A stretch of 64,000 bases of DNA. Source: CAZLRH01 sp964562015 (GTDB taxonomy: Bacteria; Verrucomicrobiota; Verrucomicrobiia; Opitutales; JABDGR01). Under the pieces are notes generated by a model. That model was not told the origin of the DNA, searched no databases, and worked only from the letters and a program-made list of their open reading frames with translations. Location of the stretch: assembly GCA_964562015.1 (NCBI GenBank), contig CAZLRH010000020.1, forward strand, positions 1 through 64,000. The letters are read 5' to 3'. The position numbers and the translations under genes are program-made. Below, in pieces: positions 50,709 through 59,412 of this stretch (position 1 is the stretch's first letter; each line of letters opens with the position of its first letter).

Positions 50709-52463
50709 TCAGGTTCCCTGCGCGGAATAAAGGTCGGTGTACACGCCGCCGCGTTGCGCCAGTTCCTCGTGCGAGCCGCGCTCCACCACTCGCCCGCGCT
50801 CGAACACCAGGATGTGTTTCGCGTGCCGGATGGAACTGAAGCGGTGCGCGATGATGAGCACCGTGCGGCCCGTCATCAATTCAGCCAGCGCCAGTTGAAT
50901 CATTCGCTCGCTCTGCGCGTCGAGGGCGGACGTGGCCTCGTCGAGAATCAAAATCGGCGCGTCCTTGAGAAAGGCCCGCGCGATGGCGATGCGCTGCTTT
51001 TGCCCGCCGGAAAGCCCCGCGCCCTGCGTGCCCACCATGGCCTCGTAACCCCCTTCGAGGCCCTCGATAAATTCGTGCGCGTAGGCCTTCTTCGCCGCGG
51101 CCAGCACTTCCTCGCGCGTGGCGTTGAGTTTGCCGACGAGAATATTTTGGTAAACGGTGTCGTTGAACAACACCGGGTCCTGCGACACCAGCGCGATGTT
51201 TCGCCGCAAGTCCGCGAGCCGCATCGTCCGCAAATCGTGGCCGTCAATCAGCACCCGTCCCGCGGTGGGGTCGTAAAAGCGCGGCAGCAGGCTGACGAAC
51301 GTCGTCTTGCCCGCGCCGCTCGGACCGACGATGGCATACGTCTCGTGCGCGGCTAGTTTGAGATTCACGTCGTGCAGCACGTCCTCCTGCTGGTAGGCGA
51401 AGCACACGTTTTCAAACACAATGCGCCCGTCGAGCCGGCCGAGGTCCACCGGCTTCTCCGGGTCCAGAATGGCCACCGGCTCATTCAACAAGGATTCAAT
51501 GCGGTCGAGCGCGGCGATGCCCTGCTGCATCTTCGAGTTCAACATGCCGAGGCGCTTCACCGGATCGTAGCACGCGTAAAAAGCGGTGCCGAGCGCGAGA
51601 ATCGTTTCCCAGGGGATGAACGCCTTGTACGCGTACGCCAGCGCCAACCCAATGCCCAGGCTCGCGATGGCTTCAATCACCGGGGAGACGAACAGGTTGT
51701 ACTTAACCACCTTCAAAAAACCGCGCGAGGTTTGGCGCACCGCCGCCTCGAACCGGTCGTGTTCGCGCTGTTCGAGGCAAAACGTGCGGATTTCCTTCGT
51801 GGCCGCCAGATTCTGGCTGAGGTTCTGGGTCAGGCCGCCGAGTTGGTTTTGCAGCGCGCCGGCCTTCTTGCGCAAGCGCCGCGCGAGCGCCCGCAGAGGC
51901 AGTGCAATCGCCGGCACGGCGAGAAAGAAAATTAAGATGAAAACGGCATCATGGGAGCGGATGCAGAGCACAATCAGCGCGATGACGGCGCTCACCAGCG
52001 TGAACGGCTGCCGGATGCCGTCGATGGCGATTTCAATCGTGCTCATTTGCAGCACGATGGTGTCCGTCATGGCGCGCGAAATGAGGTCGCCCGGCGGGCG
52101 CTGGTGGAAAAACGCCAGGTGCAGACTTTGCAGTTTGTCGAAAATCTGCACGCGGATGCGCTCCAGGATTTTTTGTCCGCAAAAGCCGGTGAAATATTGC
52201 TGGGCAAAGCCGCTGCCGCCGCGGATGAGCGAAGTCCAGAAGAACAACGAGCACAGGAAAATCAACCGCGCCGTGCTCAATTCCGGCGCTTGCAAGTCGT
52301 GGCCGCGAAAAAATTGCGGCAGCACTTTGTACATCAGCATCGGAAAGCCGAGCCCGGTCGCGGCCCCCGCCAGCAACCCGCACACCACCGACATGATGGC
52401 TTGCGGCAGGTACGGCCGCAGCAGCATCAAGTACGGACGAAAGCGTTTCAAAATGGCAAACAT
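50709..52463 (-). CDS. ABC transporter, MsbA/exporter type (fused membrane and ATPase domains)
   Basis: 584 aa half-transporter. Six transmembrane helices lie in residues about 15-330. The ATPase domain has Walker A VGPSGAGKTTF (about 373-383), signature LSGGQKQRIAIARAF, Walker B ILILDEATSALD, and H-loop LIIAHRFSSI. Length and layout fit lipid A flippase MsbA or another polysaccharide/lipid exporter. The glycan and lipid A genes around it support flipping of a lipid-linked glycan or lipid A. The start is preceded by a C/T-rich tract (CGCTTTTTCTCTCGC). Confidence 0.92.
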   Translation of the reverse strand: MFAILKRFRPYLMLLRPYLPQAIMSVVCGLLAGAATGLGFPMLMYKVLPQFFRGHDLQAPELSTARLIFLCSLFFWTSLIRGGSGFAQQYFTGFCGQKILERIRVQIFDKLQSLHLAFFHQRPPGDLISRAMTDTIVLQMSTIEIAIDGIRQPFTLVSAVIALIVLCIRSHDAVFILIFFLAVPAIALPLRALARRLRKKAGALQNQLGGLTQNLSQNLAATKEIRTFCLEQREHDRFEAAVRQTSRGFLKVVKYNLFVSPVIEAIASLGIGLALAYAYKAFIPWETILALGTAFYACYDPVKRLGMLNSKMQQGIAALDRIESLLNEPVAILDPEKPVDLGRLDGRIVFENVCFAYQQEDVLHDVNLKLAAHETYAIVGPSGAGKTTFVSLLPRFYDPTAGRVLIDGHDLRTMRLADLRRNIALVSQDPVLFNDTVYQNILVGKLNATREEVLAAAKKAYAHEFIEGLEGGYEAMVGTQGAGLSGGQKQRIAIARAFLKDAPILILDEATSALDAQSERMIQLALAELMTGRTVLIIAHRFSSIRHAKHILVFERGRVVERGSHEELAQRGGVYTDLYSAQGT

Positions 52464-52487
52464 GCGAGAGAAAAAGCGGAGGCGAAT

Positions 52488-53126
52488 TTAAGCCGTGATG
52501 CGGATGATGTCGCCGGCCACCTCGAACACGGCGTAACGCGGGCCAATGGCCTCGCGCACTTTTTGCAGGCTCGGGTAGTGTTTGCCGCGCCCGAATTCAC
52601 GCGCGTCATCGATTAAAATCACGTGGCCCGCGATAGCATGGTGACGAATGCACAGCAGTTCCGCCAGAATGGGCGTGTTCTTTGCGCCCTTGGCGGTGTC
52701 GTGGCCGGAGGAATGGCCGTCGAGCCAAAACAGACAGGGTTCCTGGATGGCGGTGAGCAAGCGCGGCAATACATCCGCGCTGTCCCCGTGATGAATGGTG
52801 ACGTGTTTGTGCTCGCGAAAACGCGCGCGAGCGGCTTCGGCCAGGTCGGCCGCCAGCTCAATCGTGTGCAGCGCCGCAAATTCCTTCAGCATCGCGTGCA
52901 CCATGTCGCCGCGAAAGGTGCCCGTTTCGATGAACACCCGCGGGTGGTGTTTGCGCGCGTAGTCGCGGATGACTTGCTGCTTGGCGGCGTGCGCCAGCGG
53001 CTGGGGACGCAGGTTGCGCCGGATGGCCCGGCGCTCATCACGCGAGGCTCCGCGCAGGAGCGCCCGCAGATGGACGGGGTGGGCGTATTCGCCCAGGTTG
53101 GAAAGCTTGCGCCGCAGGTAACTCAT
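52488..53126 (-). CDS. Class I SAM-dependent methyltransferase-like protein
   Basis: 212 aa. HPRVFIETGTFRGDMVHAML is the SAM-binding loop (motif I with Glu-Thr-Gly-Thr). HTIELAADLAEAARARF provides the acidic ribose-binding residue, HHGDSADVLPRLL follows, and FWLDGHSSGHDTAK and HVILIDDAREFG complete a class I fold. The pattern resembles TylF/macrocin-O-methyltransferase-like sugar methyltransferases, but the exact family is not certain. It lies 24 nt upstream of the MsbA-like gene. Confidence 0.78.
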   Translation of the reverse strand: MSYLRRKLSNLGEYAHPVHLRALLRGASRDERRAIRRNLRPQPLAHAAKQQVIRDYARKHHPRVFIETGTFRGDMVHAMLKEFAALHTIELAADLAEAARARFREHKHVTIHHGDSADVLPRLLTAIQEPCLFWLDGHSSGHDTAKGAKNTPILAELLCIRHHAIAGHVILIDDAREFGRGKHYPSLQKVREAIGPRYAVFEVAGDIIRITA

Positions 53127-53217
53127 TCCAGCATCTCATCTAACGATTTTTCCGTCCGCTGCAAAACCCTAAATTGTGCCTTTCGCCGCCCTTTCGCCAG
53201 GCTTCGTTTTAAAACCA

Positions 53218-53309
53218 AACCACGGACGGCACGGATAACACGGATATCCTTCTGCAGAAGACTGATAATTTCATCATTCTTATCCGTGCCATCCGTGTTA
53301 TCCGTGGTT
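53218..53309. repeat. Period-9 palindrome, family C (CACGGATAA type)
   Basis: The left arm is ACCACGGACGG, CACGGATAA, CACGGAT. The right arm read on the minus strand is ACCACGGATAA, CACGGATGG, CACGGAT. All units begin CACGGA and repeat every 9 nt. The right arm runs into the 3' end of the SGNH-like gene and supplies its stop codon. Confidence 0.88.
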
Positions 53310-54077
53310 GTTGGAGGATTTCAAAACCGGACCTACTGCCTCGTCCAACCGCACCCGCTTCCGCGGCAATAGGCGCGACCAAAACACCGCGCGCCGCCAG
53401 GCCACCGGCGGCGTGAAATCCGCCCCGGGAAAGAGTTCGCCCAGCCGCCGCAGCGTCACCGGCATGGCCCGCTGACCGACATGGATGTGGTCCCAAAAAT
53501 AATATTCCCGCGACCAGCCTGACGCCGGCACCAAATCCGCAAAGGTGCCCAAAAACTTTATCTTCGCCGCTGCGCATCGGCCCGCCAGGGCGGTATTATA
53601 AAGACGTGTGACCGCATTGCGCTCGAGGCAGGTGCCGTGACTGGGAAAATTGCTCTTGTTCGGACGGCGGCCCGACGGCGGGGCATTGTAGACCACCAGC
53701 TCATAACCCCGCCCGCGCACTTCCTCAATCACCCGGAAATACCGTTCGACGCAGTCGCCGACCACCTCTGCCAGGGGCCGCTGTGTTTCCTCGGCGTGCT
53801 TGAGCAGGTGCGCCCGGCAGTCAATTTCGCCATAAGACAAAAGCACGTATCCGCCCGTGGGCACTTTTTGCTCCAACGCTTCGAATAATTTCTCCCGCCC
53901 ACGCGTGCTCGAATCCGGCTTGATTAAATTGTACGCCAGCGACGGACCCAGATGCAGCGCGCGAAAAAAGGGCAGGGCGTTGCTCGCCTCCGAACCGGCC
54001 ACGAAAATCCGATCCTGCCCCGAAAAGAAGCACACGTGGCTGTCGCCCAGACAGTGAATGACGGCGGGAGCAGGCAT
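53298..54077 (-). CDS. SGNH/GDSL-like hydrolase-fold protein
   Basis: 259 aa from ATG 54077 (a TTG four codons upstream is possible). VIHCLGDSHVCFFSG has the GDS block with a candidate nucleophile Ser. LLSYGEIDCRAHLL resembles the block with a conserved Asp, and YFWDHIHVGQRAMPV carries the DxxH dyad. These residues fit the SGNH hydrolase/acyltransferase fold. It may modify the same glycan as the MBOAT pair. The final codons (SNNHG) and stop come from a period-9 repeat arm, so the original C-terminus may have been different. Confidence 0.72.
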   Translation of the reverse strand: MPAPAVIHCLGDSHVCFFSGQDRIFVAGSEASNALPFFRALHLGPSLAYNLIKPDSSTRGREKLFEALEQKVPTGGYVLLSYGEIDCRAHLLKHAEETQRPLAEVVGDCVERYFRVIEEVRGRGYELVVYNAPPSGRRPNKSNFPSHGTCLERNAVTRLYNTALAGRCAAAKIKFLGTFADLVPASGWSREYYFWDHIHVGQRAMPVTLRRLGELFPGADFTPPVAWRRAVFWSRLLPRKRVRLDEAVGPVLKSSNNHG

Positions 54078-54092
54078 AAGGAGACGCAAAAC

Positions 54093-54941
54093 TCAGGCGG
54101 ATTTTTCAGCTTCGGCCGGTGCGGCCTCGAGCACCATCCAGAGATTATCCGAGAAGGGCCAGCGGTCACCGAATCCGCACTGCGCGACGCGAAATCCGGT
54201 TTCCCGCGCCAGGCGCGTGAGGCTCGCGGGCGTGAAATAATTCACGTGGTCGGGAAAACGAAAACCGCACCAGCGCGCGCCGCGCACCGTCCGATTCACG
54301 CTCGCGTAATTGGGTACCTTGATGATGACTCGACCACCGTCGCGCAGCGCCCGCCGCAGCCCGCGCAAGAGCAGCGCCGGTTGCGCCTCGTGTTCCAAGA
54401 ACGCGCTCAGCAAGGCCCCGTCGAGCGAACCGGGGGCAAACGCTTTCACGCCGTCCACTGCGCTTGCCTGCACGACGCGCCCGCCGCGAGTCTGCGCGAG
54501 GGCGTTCGCCCTGGCCGCGAGCACTTTGGAAATTTCGATGCCGTGCGGTTCGTAACGGTCCGCCGGCAGGCGCGCCAGCACGCCGCCGCCCCCGCAGCCA
54601 ATGTCGAGCACGCGCCCGCGCGGCAAATGTTGGCGCAGCAAAGTCATCAGCTTGTCGCGCTTGAGTACCTTTTGGCGAAACCGCCGGAAGCCGTGACTCA
54701 GCCGCTTGCTCAAGGGCCGCTCGGCCAGCCGCCGGGCCTCTTCTTCAGCGGAAGTTTTTTCCCAGGCAAAATCCTCCTCGAGCGCCGCGTAGGCCGGCGG
54801 ATTTTCCAGGTAAGTGAACCCGCAGCTCCGGCAGGTCTTCAACACCCAGGGCACGCGGCTGTACGGCACGGGCGGTTGCGCGCCATTGTCCGTGCCGCAA
54901 AGCGGGCAGGGGCGGGGAGTAGTTTCGGCGGTGGCGGCCAT
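54093..54941 (-). CDS. Zinc-ribbon class I SAM methyltransferase
   Basis: 282 aa from ATG 54941; ATG 54968 would add nine residues. The N-terminal cysteine pairs RPCPLCG and KTCRSCGFTYLENPP form a zinc ribbon. The methyltransferase domain has GRVLDIGCGGGGVLARL (motif I), PHGIEISKVLAARANAL and GRVIIKVPNYASVNR, with HVNYFTPASLTRLARETGF toward the end. This architecture is common in surface polysaccharide clusters. It lies 40 nt after the LpxL-GT9 fusion stop. Confidence 0.88.
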   Translation of the reverse strand: MAATAETTPRPCPLCGTDNGAQPPVPYSRVPWVLKTCRSCGFTYLENPPAYAALEEDFAWEKTSAEEEARRLAERPLSKRLSHGFRRFRQKVLKRDKLMTLLRQHLPRGRVLDIGCGGGGVLARLPADRYEPHGIEISKVLAARANALAQTRGGRVVQASAVDGVKAFAPGSLDGALLSAFLEHEAQPALLLRGLRRALRDGGRVIIKVPNYASVNRTVRGARWCGFRFPDHVNYFTPASLTRLARETGFRVAQCGFGDRWPFSDNLWMVLEAAPAEAEKSA

Positions 54942-54981
54942 GCGAAGAGAAAGGGCAAACTGCGGCATTGCGGGGCCGAGG

Positions 54982-56949
54982 TCAAACCCGCTCCGCGAGC
55001 AGCCACGGCGCGAGCGCGGCCAAAACTTTGGCCGCGGGCAGATCCGCGAGTTTCGCGCCACCGGTGGGCGGGCAGTCATTGGGTTGGAGCAAAATTTTCG
55101 GCGCGGCAAAAACCGGGCCGGTGCGCACGGGGTTGGTCGGCCCGTACACCGCCACCACCGGCACGCCCAGGGCATTGGCGAGGTGCATGCCTCCAGTATC
55201 ATTGCACACCACGACATCGCAGCGGCGCAACGCTTCGGCAAATTCCATCAAATTGGTCTTTCCGGCGTGGTTAAAAACATGCCCGGCGGGCTGGCCGGCG
55301 GCCACCGCCGTGGTGATTTCCGCATCGCGCGCAGTGCCGAACAGCTCGAAACGCGTCTCCAGCCGCCGCCCCAGTGCTCCAGCAATTAATTCGCGCCAGC
55401 GCTCCACCGGCCAGCGCTTTTCCGGAAAATTCTCGGTGCCGCAAATGAATCCGAGCACGGGCCCGGTTTTCGGCTGCGCCAAGGCGGGGTGAAGCTCCCC
55501 GGGCCACGCGAAGGGCACCAGGTCCAATTCTCCTTCCAGCCCGAAGTGCTGGAAAAACTTGAGCCAGGACTGGAGCTGGTGTTCGCGCGCCTCGTCGGCT
55601 TCGCCGGGGGCGATCCACGCATGGGTGAGCCAGGGCCGCCACTGGCCGGGCCGGCGCATTCCAAAGCGTTGCGGCGCGCCGGCGAGTTTGGCCTCATAAT
55701 CGCCGCGCCAGGAATTCGTGAGCAAGATGTGCGTGTCGGGATACTCTCCGCGCAATTCGCGAAAGAATTTAAAATAGCCCTCGCCGCGCGGCGGCAGCGC
55801 CACGATGCGGTCGCCCACGCCCAGCCGGGCCAGCAGTGGGGCAAACACCGGTTGTGCGAGCAGGGTAATCTCCGCGTCCGGCCGCGATTGGCGCAACGCG
55901 CGCAACAGCGGCAACGCCATGATGACGTCGCCCAGCCAATTCGGCATTCGCACCCAGAAACGGGTGCGGCGCGGCAGTGCGTTTTTTTTCAGCCACGCCA
56001 ATTGCTCGGGCAACAGATTGTGTTTCGACTGCAGGCGAAAACGGCGTTTTACTTGATCCTGATGTCGCCAGCGCGCGTGCAGCCACAGCCAGTCGCGGCA
56101 GGGCTCGCCGCCGGCGAGGAGTTTCTTTTCCAGCCAGCGGTTGGCCGCGAAAAGTGTTTCGTTCGCATTCGGGCCGGCGTCAAAAAGATACTCGCCACGC
56201 AGGCACGAACGCATGAAGCCCGTGCGCTCGGAATAAATGATGCCGACGCGGGCCTTGCATTTCTCCGCGAGAAAACCCGCGAGCTCGCTGGTCGAGCACA
56301 CGCGGTCCATGAACAGCGTGAGCGCGCCACGGTCACCCGCGTTTTGGTCGAACAGCACGACGACGGCACCCTTGCGGCGCAAGACGTCCACCGCCTCGAA
56401 ATGGCCGTCCTTGCGCGAGAGCAGCCGCAAGCCCCAGCGTTCCCGCGTGCGCTTGACCCAGGCTTCCAGGCCGGGCGCGTCGAAGGGCCGGTAAATGGCG
56501 GCGAGGTCGGGCAGGGGCCCGCTCACGAGCGAAGGCAGCACGACCGTCGCCTCCATCAGGGAAAAATGCGGCGTCATCACGACTAGCGGTTGCGGCCCAT
56601 GCTGGAATTCAGTGACCAATTGCTGCAACAACGGATCCAGTTTGAACCGGTCCATCATCTGCTTCTTATTCCACAACGGCGAGATGAGCGCGAAAAATCC
56701 CGTCTCGATGGTCCGGCACGCCGCTTCCAGCGCCACCTCGCGCCGCCAGGCTGCGTCTTTTTCCGGGAACGCGTGGTGGAGGTTGGACTCTACGGTGCGG
56801 CGGCGGCGGCCCGGCAGCGTGGCCAGCAACCAGCCCAGACCGCGGCACACCGCCTCGAGCGCGGGTTCCGGCAGGGCCGCCAGCAGGCGCCCCATCACCA
56901 TTAAAATAAATTGCAGCACAAAAAAACGCTGGATTTGTCGCACATTCAC
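54982..56949 (-). CDS. Fusion of a lipid A acyltransferase (LpxL/HtrB-like) and a GT9 heptosyltransferase
   Basis: 655 aa from GTG 56949. Residues about 10-300 are a lysophospholipid-type acyltransferase of the LpxL/HtrB family: TVESNLHHAFPEK, the catalytic His128 and Glu133 in TPHFSLMEA (HX4E), AIYRPFDAPGLEAWV, LFDQNAGDRGALTLFMDR and WLWLHARWRHQ. Residues about 330-655 are a full GT9 domain: FWVRMPNWLGDVIMALPLLRAL, ILLTNSWRGDYEAKLAG, GFICGTENFPEKRWPVERW and VVVCNDTGGMHLANALGVPVVAVYGPT. In most bacteria these are separate proteins. The fusion couples late lipid A acylation with inner-core sugar addition in one polypeptide. The frame is continuous, without a linker stop. Confidence 0.92.
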   Translation of the reverse strand: MNVRQIQRFFVLQFILMVMGRLLAALPEPALEAVCRGLGWLLATLPGRRRRTVESNLHHAFPEKDAAWRREVALEAACRTIETGFFALISPLWNKKQMMDRFKLDPLLQQLVTEFQHGPQPLVVMTPHFSLMEATVVLPSLVSGPLPDLAAIYRPFDAPGLEAWVKRTRERWGLRLLSRKDGHFEAVDVLRRKGAVVVLFDQNAGDRGALTLFMDRVCSTSELAGFLAEKCKARVGIIYSERTGFMRSCLRGEYLFDAGPNANETLFAANRWLEKKLLAGGEPCRDWLWLHARWRHQDQVKRRFRLQSKHNLLPEQLAWLKKNALPRRTRFWVRMPNWLGDVIMALPLLRALRQSRPDAEITLLAQPVFAPLLARLGVGDRIVALPPRGEGYFKFFRELRGEYPDTHILLTNSWRGDYEAKLAGAPQRFGMRRPGQWRPWLTHAWIAPGEADEAREHQLQSWLKFFQHFGLEGELDLVPFAWPGELHPALAQPKTGPVLGFICGTENFPEKRWPVERWRELIAGALGRRLETRFELFGTARDAEITTAVAAGQPAGHVFNHAGKTNLMEFAEALRRCDVVVCNDTGGMHLANALGVPVVAVYGPTNPVRTGPVFAAPKILLQPNDCPPTGGAKLADLPAAKVLAALAPWLLAERV

Positions 56950-57005
56950 GTCATCGTTCAGCCAGCTTTATAACCGCCAAACACGCTGCGCGCACTACTG
57001 AAGAA

Positions 57006-57953
57006 ATGCCCCGCGTCCTGATAATCAAGCCTTCTTCGCTGGGTGACATCATCCACGGCCTGCAAGTTGCCCAATCCTTGCGGACGCAATGGCCCGCGGT
57101 GGAGGTGGATTGGGTGGCGGCCAAAATGTTCGCGCCGCTGGTGCGCCAGTGCGCCGGAATTTCCCGGGTGTACGAATTCGACCGGCAGGGGAGTGTGCGT
57201 GCGTTTTTGGATTTGGTTGGGCACGTGCGCGAAACGTCGTACGACTGGGCGCTCGATTTCCAGGGGCTGGCGCGCAGCGCCGTCCTGCTCGCCGCCAGCC
57301 GCGCCCGCCGCAAGGCCCGCCGGCCCGACGCCCGCGAGGGCGCCCGCTGGTTGTGCCGCCGCCACGCCGCGTTTCCGCCCACCGGCGAAAATTCCCACGC
57401 GCTGGAAATTCTCCTGCAATTCCTGCCCTTGCTCGGGCTGGAACCCCGGCTCGACCGCAGCCCGCTGGTATTTCGCCCGCCCGAAGTTTCCGCCTTTCCG
57501 CCCGGCTTGCTGGCCAGCCGCCCCGTCGTGCTGTTTCCCGACAGCCGCCGTGCCGAGAAAGAGTGGGGCGGTTTTCCCGCGTTGACCGCGAAGCTGCTCG
57601 AACAGCGGCCGAACCTGCCCATCGCCTGGGCTGGGCGTCATGGGCCCGCGCCCGACCCATCGTGGCCCGCCGGCCGGTTCTGGAATTTGGTGGGACAAAC
57701 GCCCTTGGTTACGCTGCCGGCCTTGTTGGCGTCAGCGCGGCTGGTGATTTGCAACGACAGCGGCCCGATGCATCTCGCCGCCGCGCTGGGCCGCCCGGTG
57801 GTTGCGTTGTTCGGGCCGACCAGCCCCGATCGCTTCGGCCCCTATCCGTTGTCCGCGCCGAAACATTTTGTCGTCCGCGCCCCCGGCGGAGATTTCAGCC
57901 GTTTGGATTTGGAGGCCGTTTTGCCGGTGGTGATGCAGGCCGTGCCGGCGTAA
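57006..57953 (+). CDS. Glycosyltransferase family 9 (heptosyltransferase I/WaaC-like)
   Basis: 315 aa. PRVLIIKPSSLGDIIHGLQVAQSL is the WaaC/WaaF-type N-terminus. VEVDWVAAKMFAPLV, YDWALDFQGLARSAVLLA, VVLFPDSRRAEKEWGGF and ARLVICNDSGPMHLAAALGRPVVALFGPTSP complete the GT9 pattern. The DFQGL and NDSGP motifs are those of heptosyltransferase I-type enzymes. It is divergent from the acyltransferase-GT9 fusion with 56 nt between starts, so the two may share a regulatory region. Confidence 0.92.
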   Translation: MPRVLIIKPSSLGDIIHGLQVAQSLRTQWPAVEVDWVAAKMFAPLVRQCAGISRVYEFDRQGSVRAFLDLVGHVRETSYDWALDFQGLARSAVLLAASRARRKARRPDAREGARWLCRRHAAFPPTGENSHALEILLQFLPLLGLEPRLDRSPLVFRPPEVSAFPPGLLASRPVVLFPDSRRAEKEWGGFPALTAKLLEQRPNLPIAWAGRHGPAPDPSWPAGRFWNLVGQTPLVTLPALLASARLVICNDSGPMHLAAALGRPVVALFGPTSPDRFGPYPLSAPKHFVVRAPGGDFSRLDLEAVLPVVMQAVPA

Positions 57954-57961
57954 AGAAATAT

Positions 57962-59272
57962 TTAGCTCCGCGGCGTAATGGTCCCCAAGCCCCGCAAGGT
58001 CGCATCCGTCACCGCGCGATAACGCCAGCGGCCCGGCCAGTCGCGGTGCATGAGTTGGTCGAGGCGATCCGAGCCGCCGGAAATCGCCACCGTGCGTAAA
58101 ATCTTCGTGCCCGTTCCTTCCAAAAGTGGCAATCGTTCCGCACTGGCGCGGGTCAGGGCTTCGATGACGGACGCCAGCATTTGCGTACGCGTCGTGGCCA
58201 GCGTGAGGCCGGAAAAAGCACCCTGGCGTTGCTCGATGCTCATGCGGTCGCCGGCCAGATAAGGGTCGAACCGCACCGTCCCCGCTTCCTTGGCTCCATT
58301 GCGGCTCAAGCGGTGCAACAGCGCGGGGAATTGCTTGATGGGTACGTCCGGGAAAAATTGCGCGCGGGCCCAATAGAGCGCCGACGCCACCGCGGCGAGC
58401 GTGCTCACTTGCAGCCACCGCTGGCCGAAGCCGAGCGCGCGCGTGAGCAATTGCGGATGCGGTCGCGGTTTGTCCGTGCACAAGGCCAGCACGTCCGTCG
58501 AACCCACCACGTTGAAAAGCTGGCCGACTTTCGCGCCAGCCAGCAGCATCCCCGCGCTGCCATCCATCAAGCCGGCCAACATCGGTGTGCCCGCGCGCAG
58601 CCCGAAACGCCGCGCCGCCTCTGCGGTGAGGACGCCGCCGATGCGGTCGCTCTCGATGACTTCCGGCAGCAACGACGATTTTACGCCCAGGTTCGCGCAC
58701 AATTCCGGGCTCCAACCCGCGAGCGTGAGCGACGCATAAAGTCCCGTGAACGACGCATTCGACGGGTCCGTCAATCGCGCGCCGGTCATTTGCCGATGCA
58801 AAAAAGTATTAAGGTGCCCGACGAGGTCCGCGCGTTTCAATCGCCCTGGTTCGTGGCGCTTGTACCACGCCCACGTCGTTGAACTGATGCCGCCCGGAAA
58901 AGGCCGCGAACCGCAGAGCTCGAGGTGGCGCTGCTGGCCCAGCCGCTCTTCCAAGTCGCGCGCTTCGGCCACGCTGCGCCGGTCCTGGTGGGTGACAATC
59001 GGCGTGAGGGCCGCGCCGTCCTTGTCCATCGCCACCCAGGCCGGGGCCATGCCGGCGACCACGAGGGCATCCACTTTTTTCGCCTGCGGTCCGAGTCCCG
59101 CAATCGACTGGCGAATGGCCTTGAGCAAAGTCGGCGGGTCCACCTCGACGTGCGGGCCTTCGCACCGCGTGGGAAAAAACACGCGCGGGGATTCCGCCAG
59201 CACGCGGGTGCCGCGCAGCAAACCGGCATTCACCGACGACGAACCGACATCGAGGCCAAGCAACATGGGCAT
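57962..59272 (-). CDS. FGGY-family carbohydrate kinase (xylulokinase-like)
   Basis: 436 aa from ATG 59272. MLLGLDVGSSSVNAGLL is the phosphate-1 loop. DALVVAGMAPAWVAMDKDG and THQDRRSVAEARDLEER are typical FGGY N-domain features, and MAGLMDGSAGMLLAGA and TVAISGGSDRLDQLMHRDW the C-domain adenosine motif. It phosphorylates a pentose/hexose or polyol; the exact sugar is not readable. It is shorter than the usual 490-500 aa. Two operator-like palindromes lie 140-180 nt upstream of its start. Confidence 0.88.
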   Translation of the reverse strand: MPMLLGLDVGSSSVNAGLLRGTRVLAESPRVFFPTRCEGPHVEVDPPTLLKAIRQSIAGLGPQAKKVDALVVAGMAPAWVAMDKDGAALTPIVTHQDRRSVAEARDLEERLGQQRHLELCGSRPFPGGISSTTWAWYKRHEPGRLKRADLVGHLNTFLHRQMTGARLTDPSNASFTGLYASLTLAGWSPELCANLGVKSSLLPEVIESDRIGGVLTAEAARRFGLRAGTPMLAGLMDGSAGMLLAGAKVGQLFNVVGSTDVLALCTDKPRPHPQLLTRALGFGQRWLQVSTLAAVASALYWARAQFFPDVPIKQFPALLHRLSRNGAKEAGTVRFDPYLAGDRMSIEQRQGAFSGLTLATTRTQMLASVIEALTRASAERLPLLEGTGTKILRTVAISGGSDRLDQLMHRDWPGRWRYRAVTDATLRGLGTITPRS

Positions 59273-59412
59273 CCCCGGTGCTACCAGACCGGGCGCAAAC
59301 CTGACAACGGTTTTCGCCCCGGATTCGAAAGGGGGTCGCCATGTTCTGTCAGGCATAGAATGTCGCAGCCTGGGCATTTTTTGTCGGCACGCGTGCACGC
59401 CCAATCTGTAGA

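Noticed and set aside
54093..55241. Extending the zinc-ribbon methyltransferase upstream to 382 aa
   Set aside because: The extra part is an out-of-frame reading of the LpxL-GT9 fusion. The zinc ribbon begins just after ATG 54941.
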